Below are positions 56,242 to 64,000 of a DNA stretch of 64,000 bases, one piece after another. A program made the translations under genes and the position numbers. A model generated the notes under the pieces. The model saw only the letters and a list, made by a program, of their open reading frames with translations. It was not told the DNA's origin and did no database searches. Each line of letters starts with the position of its first letter. The stretch's first letter is position 1. The DNA comes from Silene conica (lineage: Eukaryota; Streptophyta; Magnoliopsida; Caryophyllales; Caryophyllaceae): positions 46,791,705 to 46,855,704 of the forward strand of contig CM055315.2 in NCBI GenBank assembly GCA_029255685.2. Reading direction: 5' to 3'.

Positions 56242-58656
56242 TGTAATACCTCGAAATTTTGGTTACGACATTACTTTTATTTTATCGTAAGGTAGTGTTT
56301 ATATACTTTTATTTTATCGTAAAGGAAGTACTTATATGCCATTAATTGCTAATTGCCTTATACATATTAATTATATAGTTGAGTATGTTTGGTCACTCGT
56401 GGGGTTTGAACTTGGGACCGTCAGGGTAGTTGTGGGCCTCGTGAGTTGTGTACATACTCAGCCCTCGTTGGCCAAAGAAACCCTAAAAACAAAACAAACA
56501 AACAAACGCTCAAATGAGAGCACTCCTCAAGCTGTCAGAGAGAAGGGTCTTTTACCCTATTTCTTTACCTACTCGATACCCAACCATCATCACAACCCTC
56601 CTGCCGCCACCTCAGAGCAAGGAAAGGGAGCCTTCACGGCCAAGTTAGAGCAGTCTAGCACACCTCGATTTAGACAGGAATCAGGTAAGATTGTCTCGGT
56701 TAATAGGCTGTGTTCGTTTGGTGTCTGCGTATGTTTTTATATTGGATTCGATAGTTTAAGGGTCGTCATCTTCACCTTATTTAATCACCATGTTTCTGGT
56801 TGTAGTCAAGAAAGTCGTATGGGGGTGGCCGTGGTGAGTCGTGGGTGTCAGAGTGGGCGTCGAAGGGGTGTTATACCCTGGTTGTCGCAATTACTACGGT
56901 GTTTGTGTGTTTAGTATATCAGTTGGGGGTAGTACCACCGTGACTCGGGGGAGGTCGATACGGTGGTACCACCGTGTGTTAGTTGTCCAGTGTCAGAGGT
57001 GGTCTGGGTGGTAGTTTTGGGTGGTGTTAACGGCTGGAACTTTGTCGACAGGAGGCTTTGTAGATGGTGACAGAGGGATACGGGTAAGGAACCAGACCTG
57101 GGTTTGGGTCTGGTTCACCTTGTCGGTAATAAACGAATGGGTTGCTGGTGGTCGAGGGTATAGCTGGTAGCCGGGGGTTGCAGGGGCGGTGGTTGCTGGT
57201 GGTTGGCGAGTGTCACGCGGTGGTTAAAAAGGGGGACTTGGAGTCATGTATGGTGAGTCGGGTTTTGGTTGATGGTGTTGATGTGCACGTTTATTATTTT
57301 TATCATTAGTATTATTAAAAGTGTTTTTATTGCTATTATTTTAGTAGTATTATTATTATTGCTACTATTTTAATAATAGTCGTCTTCCGTTATTTCAACA
57401 TTATTCGTTAATGTGTAGTTGAAGTTTATGAGTCGGGAAATCAATAAGTTAGGGAAGTTTCTATTTATGGAAACTTTCCATTTTTATTTTTTACGAGTGT
57501 CTATTTATGGAAGCTTTCCATTATTAATGGGTTTCCATTTTTGGAAACTTTCCATTTATGGAAGGTTTCTATTTATAGTAAGTATGGGTTGTTATGGGGT
57601 TTGGGAAGTTTATTAATTCGTTACATATACATGTTTAGGTGACGGGTTTTGTGTGGAATACTTCTAGCGAGCTTGTGATTGACTGTGCTTCTGCGATTTG
57701 AGGTAGGGGAAATACGATCTATATTATAATGAGTACTCTGTTGATATTTGGTGTTAACTATGATTATTTTATATTAATACTTGTTTGGCATATTATGATA
57801 CTTGATTATATATCCTGCGATACGAGGTGACGAATACTGGTATATGGTAATGTGTAAACTGTTCTAATTTTGGTATTAAGCATGTTTGTGATATAATATC
57901 ATGTGATCGTTATATTGTGTTATCTATATTATTCTGTCATATAATACGATGCGGAGATAAAGGGTCTGTGATTGGTGCGGAGATAAAGGGTCTGTGTTTG
58001 GTGCGGAGATAAAGGGTCTGTGTTTGGTGCGGAGATAAAGGGTCTGTGTTTGGTGCGGAGATAAAGGGTCTGTGTTTGGTGCGGAGATAAAGGGTCTGTG
58101 TTTGGTGCGGAGATAAAGGGTCTGTGTTTGGTGCGGAGATAAAGGGTCTGTGATATGGTGTGGAGTATATTGGGTCTTGTGATCGGTGCGGAGTTTATTT
58201 GGTGTTGGATCGGTGCGGAGTTATTTGGCGTTGGATCGGTGCGGAGTTATTTGGCGTTGGATCGGTGCGGAGTATATTTTATTGTTGTCTTGTTTATCTT
58301 TCTACTCAACCTCGCGGTTGACCCTGTGTATTCGTGTGCACCTACGATGATCCGGAATGGGGAGTAGATCTTACAGGTCAGTGACAGATGGACTAGGAGC
58401 TTGGGCATGGATAGAGACATGGCATGGACCTACTTAGAGTTAGATCACATTTAGACATCGTCATTTGTACTTTCTTTTTATCAAGTTTGGAACTCGTAAT
58501 TGTTGTAATACCAAGTCCAAATCTAATCAGCATTTATATAAATTACCTTTGGTTGTTTACCTTGTTATTCACTACCTCGGATATTCCGGGATGGTAGCAG
58601 TCCTATTTATTTGAGAATGTCTTGCTAAAGGCTCTTAAATAAATGGGGGTGTTACA
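56242..58656 (+). repeat. 5' LTR of the LARD
   Basis: TGTAATACCTCGAAATTTTG to AATGGGGGTGTTACA. It carries a 26-bp minisatellite and, near 57450-57570, several TTTATGGAAACTTTCCAT-like inverted repeats. Confidence 0.92.
57950..58275 (+). repeat. 26-bp minisatellite in the LARD LTR
   Basis: GCGGAGATAAAGGGTCTGTG is repeated eight times at 26-bp steps (57950, 57976 ... 58132). A diverged array of the unit GTGCGGAGTTATTTGGCGTT with ATCG follows (about 58160-58275). Confidence 0.92.
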
Positions 58657-58659
58657 AAG

Positions 58660-58671
58660 TGGTATCAGAGC
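58660..58671 (+). other. tRNA-iMet primer-binding site (LARD)
   Basis: TGGTATCAGAGC, 3 bp after the LTR. Confidence 0.9.
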
Positions 58672-61600
58672 GAACGATCCTCAGGCCTAAATCAAATGAA
58701 TAATAATGAATATAGGAAGAGTCTAATAAAATGAACCCCGAGATGAAACTGGTAGGAGCCCCAAAGAGGAACGGGATGAGTTAGGGGCCCCCTCACACCA
58801 GGGAGAGAAATTGAAGAGTGGGGTAGACTATATAGTGACCTAGTTATCTTGTGCTAACAAATTTTGCAGGGGCGGAATGAGGTAAGTAATGATGTGTACA
58901 TGGTTAATGATGCATTGTATTCTATGAGCTTGATATTGGAAAGTGATTGAGAAATGTATTACTTTAAGTATTGAGGACATGAAAAATTGAAATACGAGTT
59001 TGAAATATAAGCTTGGCTAGTAGGATGATATGCATAAGAAGAGTGCGGCTGATATTGAAACGCCGATTGATATAAATGTTTGAATCGAAATTTCCAGGGT
59101 TGAGTATATATTTATTGTATACTGAGTTAGAGTGATATGATCATGTGTTTTGGTGTCTCGAATTGTCAATAGGATATCTGGTTATTAAATGACTAACGTA
59201 ACTTTTGCAATATATTGCTCGGTATTTGGATATGACCTATCAGATTTAAATGTTATAGTGATTCATGTCTAGTGATATGCGGAATGTGCTGCCCCAAGCC
59301 ATGAGTGTCATATAGTTGTGTGTTACATTAGTATATACATGTATAAATATCCAGACATTTAGATGATCTACTTTTCTGTTACGCAACCTTTACCGTGTTT
59401 TAGGTGACTATTACAGAATGAAATAATGAATAAATGCTAATATGGTACAAGTGATGTCTATGCTTCAAATATATGCCAACGTGTTTCGAAAGAAGAATGG
59501 TTGAATTTCGATGTAGTAATGTGAGATCGAAACTATATGCGTTCACGCTTCATATGATGAGCCATGTAAAATTTTAATGAGTCGTTATTTAATTGTGATT
59601 CTTGCAAGTTGCCTAATTTTCTGTTGAATTGCTGTAAAATTCTTGCTAGATGGATTGAGTTATAAAATTGTATTAAATGATTTCCTTGATATATGCATTC
59701 GATTCTTTTCCTATGTATATCTAGTCCTTTATATTTTCTCAAAACTATAATCGCTCACACGTTAGATAAACTGTTATCTAATTATGGTTGGTAAGTTGCT
59801 GCATAATATTTAATTGGTGAACTTATGAGATATGTAAGTACATATAAAAGTTTAATCGAATGTGAATTATGTGATGCGACCACGTGATATCCTGACATGG
59901 TATTAGTAACATGAATAGTAGGCATATGGTATGGGTATGAACCTCATTATGTGATAGCGTAACCTTGTTTATTTCGTCAAGTTTAACATAGAATCGTTCC
60001 AACTATATGTTTAATATTATGACCACAAGATGGATGTGTACTGCTCATATGTGATGTTAAAAGCATGTTTATCTGTGCCAAGTGACAGGATGAAATTCAA
60101 TTGGTAAGCATATTAGCATAATATAGCAATCTAATGGTTATACATAATTGTGATTATTTGAACAATGTGAATCTAGTTGATGTTCTTTCGTATATTGATG
60201 GTTTACCTCTGTCTAGTCCTCTGAGATTATAGTCCTTATAATTTTTTCGAGTATATTGTTATACCATACAGTGAATCGCATAAGGTTATACTTAGAATCT
60301 GATCACGATGTGTTGAATTATCAATTGTTAACATGATTTATGGAAGTACCAGTCTGGTGAATTCGTTTACTTTTATCGTTAATCCAGTTTTCATAAGTTA
60401 TGAACTACAAGAATAATCTTTTAGTATAGAAGAGTCAGAATGTCTCTATGTAATCTTGTTTCGATCTATAGCTTGTAATATTGTCTTGTGGCTCGTAATT
60501 ACAAATTGTCACAAATTACCACTTAAATGTTCCAAAAGTTTCAAAATGATTTCAAGTGATGATCATCCATGATAATACTTATGTTTTGATAACTATGGTT
60601 ATTGCAACATGACAAATTCTGTAGTTACGCATTGATGAAACCCTACTTGAATGTTTAATTGTTGCGCATTGTATACAATCCTTATTTTGCGAGTCGTATA
60701 TAGAAATAGTTTCATGATAAATGAAGTAATGTGGGTAGACGAGAAATGTACTTAAGTGATTGTGTTAACTCATTGATATTGGGAATGTTAAACGGTCATG
60801 TGAGTTTATAAATGGTGTACATTTTGTGAACTATGACAATAATTCCATGTTTAATTACGTTAATTAATTCTGCTTCTATAATATGAATATGAGCATGAGA
60901 CACTTTGTATTGTCAAGTATGAACTATGAGCTTTTGCTTGTTTACATTGTTGTAGATATATTAAATTTGTGTTAAAATTTCAGAGGTATGTAAATGTTAG
61001 CTACCCTAAATCTGTTTTACTGCGTAACACGGTTACTACCAATCATATACTTTTGTTATTGCTCAAGGTTATATATATTTGCATGATAATTGCTATAAGT
61101 TTCTTACAAGTACTTATTTGAGTGAAAATTTGTAATTGTTCCTTCATTTTGATAGTTAATATTTTCTACTAATAAGATAATCCTTTTGTTGAGGGACGGG
61201 TTGAGTTGGGAGATGGATAACTTTTTGTAATTGCCTAGTTGTTTATGCATAATGGTGTTGTATTAGGTTGGTTTGGTATAGCGTCCAGATCCTTATGTTA
61301 TGAACTGTGGAATAGTATATATACATACAATTATGTCAAAGAACTTGGAAGGTATGTACTGATGAGACTGAGTGCCCGTGAGTCTGGGACAAAGGCCATG
61401 ATTGAATTGTAGGGAGTTTGAGATTGCAGTTCAATATTTTATCGAGTTGTCGTATTCTTTGACCTTGACTCGTGGGTGAGTAGCTTAGAGTTTGACTCTC
61501 TAAGTGTTGAACAGTTCCTTTAAGGGAATATTTGAGAATATCGGTATTGGAGTGAGATGAGGATTGGTCACTAGTACTGAGTTATGAGTTATGTGACCGT

Positions 61601-62291
61601 TGTGTCATATCGAGTTTATGGTCCAGTGTGACCTTGGTTATTGAGTTATATTTGGAGTTTGAAATCGAAATTGAAATGGAAGTGTTGATTTGCGGTTTTA
61701 TTCCGCCAGTTCACTCACCCCTTGTCTCTGGTCTTAGTTCGACGATTTGGAGTAAGATTCTGGGGGATAGAGTAATATGATGAGGTTACGGGGACGTAAC
61801 CATGTTTTAAGGGGGATATGATTGTAAAATCTTAATGATTTTATGGTATGGTTAGTTGTTATAACATGACTATTTGGTATAGGGTGATTGTTTATACTTG
61901 ATAATCCTGATTAATTCGGTTGTGCATTTAATTGTGTTTCGCGAAGTATTCTTTAATTTATTTATACGTTAAACTTTGGGGACAAAGTTTTCTTAACGAG
62001 GGTAGAATGTAATATTCCGTGTTTTAAAGTATCTTATCACGTTTTGTGTTCGTTACACGCCTAGTGACCGGATTGTTGACCATGGGATGGTGAACTTCGG
62101 GACGAAGTTCATTTTAAGGAAGGAAGACTATAATACCCTGTTTTTTTTCATAGGCCATAATAATGAGTTGTAAGTTGCGACTTTTGAACGTGAATTAGTA
62201 TTATCATGTTTCGAGTCTATGATGGGTATGTTATATATGATATATGTGTGTGATTGAACTTCGGGACGAAGTTCTTTTAAGGGGGAAAGAC
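58672..62291 (+). other. LARD non-coding interior
   Basis: 3.6 kb with no gag or pol motif in any frame and only short ORFs. The last 330 bp repeats a module AACTTCGGGACGAAGTTC + purine tract + TGTAATA-like three times (about 61972, 62092 and 62252). The true purine tract is AAGGGGGAAAGAC before 62292. Confidence 0.8.
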
Positions 62292-64000
62292 TGTAATACC
62301 TCGAAATTTTGGTTACGACATTACTTTTATTTTATCGTAAGGTAGTGTTTATATACTTTTATTTTATCGTAAAGGAAGTACTTATATGCCATTAATTGCT
62401 AATTGCCTTATACATATTAATTATATAGTTGAGTATGTTTGGTCACTCGTGGGGTTTGAACTTGGGACCGTCAGGGTAGTTGTGGGCCTCGTGAGTTGTG
62501 TACATACTCAGCCCTCGTTGGCCAAAGAAACCCTAAAAACAAAACAAACAAACAAACGCTCAAATGAGAGCACTCCTCAAGCTGTCAGAGAGAAGGGTCT
62601 TTTACCCTATTTCTTTACCTACTCGATACCCAACCATCATCACAACCCTCCTGCCGCCACCTCAGAGCAAGGAAAGGGAGCCTTCACGGCCAAGTTAGAG
62701 CAGTCTAGCACACCTCGATTTAGACAGGAATCAGGTAAGATTGTCTCGGTTAATAGGCTGTGTTCGTTTGGTGTCTGCGTATGTTTTTATATTGGATTCG
62801 ATAGTTTAAGGGTCGTCATCTTCACCTTATTTAATCACCATGTTTCTGGTTGTAGTCAAGGAAGTCGTATGGGGGTGGCCGTGGTGAGTCGTGGGTGTCA
62901 GAGTGGGCGTCGAAGGGGTGTTATACCCTGGTTGTCGCAATTACTACGGTGTTTGTGTGTTTAGTATATCAGTTGGGGGTAGTACCACCGTGACTCGGGG
63001 GAGGTCGATACGGTGGTACCACCGTGTGTTAGTTGTCCAGTGTCAGAGGTGGTCTGGGTGGTAGTTTTGGGTGGTGTTAACGGCTGGAACTTTGTCGACA
63101 GGAGGCTTTGTAGATGGTGACAGAGGGATACGGGTAAGGAACCAGACCTGGGTTTGGGTCTGGTTCACCTTGTCGGTAATAAACGAATGGGTTGCTGGTG
63201 GTCGAGGGTATAGCTGGTAGCCGGGGGTTGCAGGGGCGGTGGTTGCTGGTGGTTGGCGAGTGTCACGCGGTGGTTAAAAAGGGGGACTTGGAGTCATGTA
63301 TGGTGAGTCGGGTTTTGGTTGATGGTGTTGATGTGCACGTTTATTATTTTTATCATTAGTATTATTAAAAGTGTTTTTATTGCTATTATTTTAGTAGTAT
63401 TATTATTATTGCTACTATTTTAATAATAGTCGTCTTCCGTTATTTCAACATTATTCGTTAATGTGTAGTTGAAGTTTATGAGTCGGGAAATCAATAAGTT
63501 AGGGAAGTTTCTATTTATGGAAACTTTCCATTTTTATTTTTTACGAGTGTCTATTTATGGAAGCTTTCCATTATTAATGGGTTTCCATTTTTGGAAACTT
63601 TCCATTTATGGAAGGTTTCTATTTATAGTAAGTATGGGTTGTTATGGGGTTTGGGAAGTTTATTAATTCGTTACATATACATGTTTAGGTGACGGGTTTT
63701 GTGTGGAATACTTCTAGCGAGCTTGTGATTGACTGTGCTTCTGCGATTTGAGGTAGGGGAAATACGATCTATATTATAATGAGTACTCTGTTGATATTTG
63801 GTGTTAACTATGATTATTTTATATTAATACTTGTTTGGCATATTATGATACTTGATTATATATCCTGCGATACGAGGTGACGAATACTGGTATATGGTGA
63901 TGTGTAAACTGTTCTAATTTTGGTATTAAGCATGTTTGTGATATAATATCATGTGATCGTTATATTGTGTTATCTATATTACTCTGTCATATAATACGAT
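62292..64000 (+). repeat. 3' LTR of the LARD (partial)
   Basis: It matches 56242-57950 base for base in length. The window ends exactly where the 26-bp array would begin. Confidence 0.92.

Larger units (their letters stand above)
56242..64000 (+). mobile_element. LARD: large non-coding LTR element, very young, cut by window end
   Basis: 5' LTR 56242-58656 (2415 bp), iMet PBS, a 3.6-kb non-coding interior, and a 3' LTR from 62292 to beyond 64000. Over the 1709 bp that can be compared the LTRs have no indel and three substitutions I could find, about 0.2%, so insertion is likely under about 0.1 Myr (inference). The LTR end resembles the Tekay/Del-type element at 52942. The left flank 5-mer is GCAGT (56237-56241); the right flank is not visible. 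Confidence 0.9.

Noticed and set aside
56336-56914. 192-codon ORF, repeated at 62386-62964
   Set aside because: It lies wholly within the LARD LTR and its copy. It matches no known protein, and the repeat reflects LTR duplication, not gene conservation.

Overview
This window is eukaryotic nuclear DNA from a flowering plant. It holds one intron-containing host gene in a dense nest of plant-type transposable elements (L1 and RTE LINEs, Ty1/Copia and Ty3/Gypsy LTR elements, TRIM, LARD, Stowaway, CACTA and TIR elements). The L1 ORF1 (DUF4283 plus CCHC knuckle) and the mix of Tat/Athila and Tekay-like Gypsy elements suggest a eudicot, perhaps Caryophyllales; that placement is inference from remembered similarity.

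Layout. 1-1125: minus-strand Gypsy LTR fragment that cuts a minus-strand L1 LINE (1126-2632: ORF1 and the start of ORF2). 2888-4790: Copia LTR-like sequence and a gag/protease fossil. 5676-12561: the only convincing host gene, a five-exon GDSL esterase/lipase of the GLIP1-7 type, about 429 residues, with all catalytic motifs and GT-AG introns. Its intron 2 carries MITEs and an RTE LINE fragment with a 485-bp TRIM inside. 12940-27298: a 5'-truncated L1 LINE (12-bp TSD) split by a rearranged Tat/Athila-type Gypsy element (15496-26808, TSD TGACC), which itself contains a Copia element (17241-21882).

28296-41467: three (TA)n-bounded terminal-inverted-repeat elements side by side. The outer two (E1 28389-30602 and E2 39101-41393) are inverted copies of one family and carry about 15 copies each of a 98-bp tandem repeat; E2 also carries a captured ankyrin-repeat gene fragment. 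The middle one (E3) is split by a young gag-only Gypsy element (31398-38508, TSD TTATA).

41468-52650: Copia gag fossil, then an Athila element (LTR, tRNA-Asp PBS, gag) whose LTR is split by a gag-only Copia element in minus orientation (42036-50247). 52650-56241: a broken Tekay/Del-type Gypsy element and a CACTA terminus. 56242-64000: a very young LARD (long LTRs, iMet PBS, 3.6-kb non-coding interior) that runs off the right edge.

The most unusual signals are: (i) three different LTR-type elements (TRIM, Copia, Gypsy) each holding an inverted copy of the 3' part of its own LTR; (ii) GC-rich palindrome arrays (GTCGAYCGAC or CCGGC-type) in the LTRs of at least three distinct Gypsy families; (iii) the 98-bp-array TIR family with ankyrin gene capture; (iv) a 350-residue acidic unknown ORF sitting directly after the PBS of the Tat-type element; and (v) repeated PPT/LTR-start modules in a Gypsy LARD and in a Copia element.
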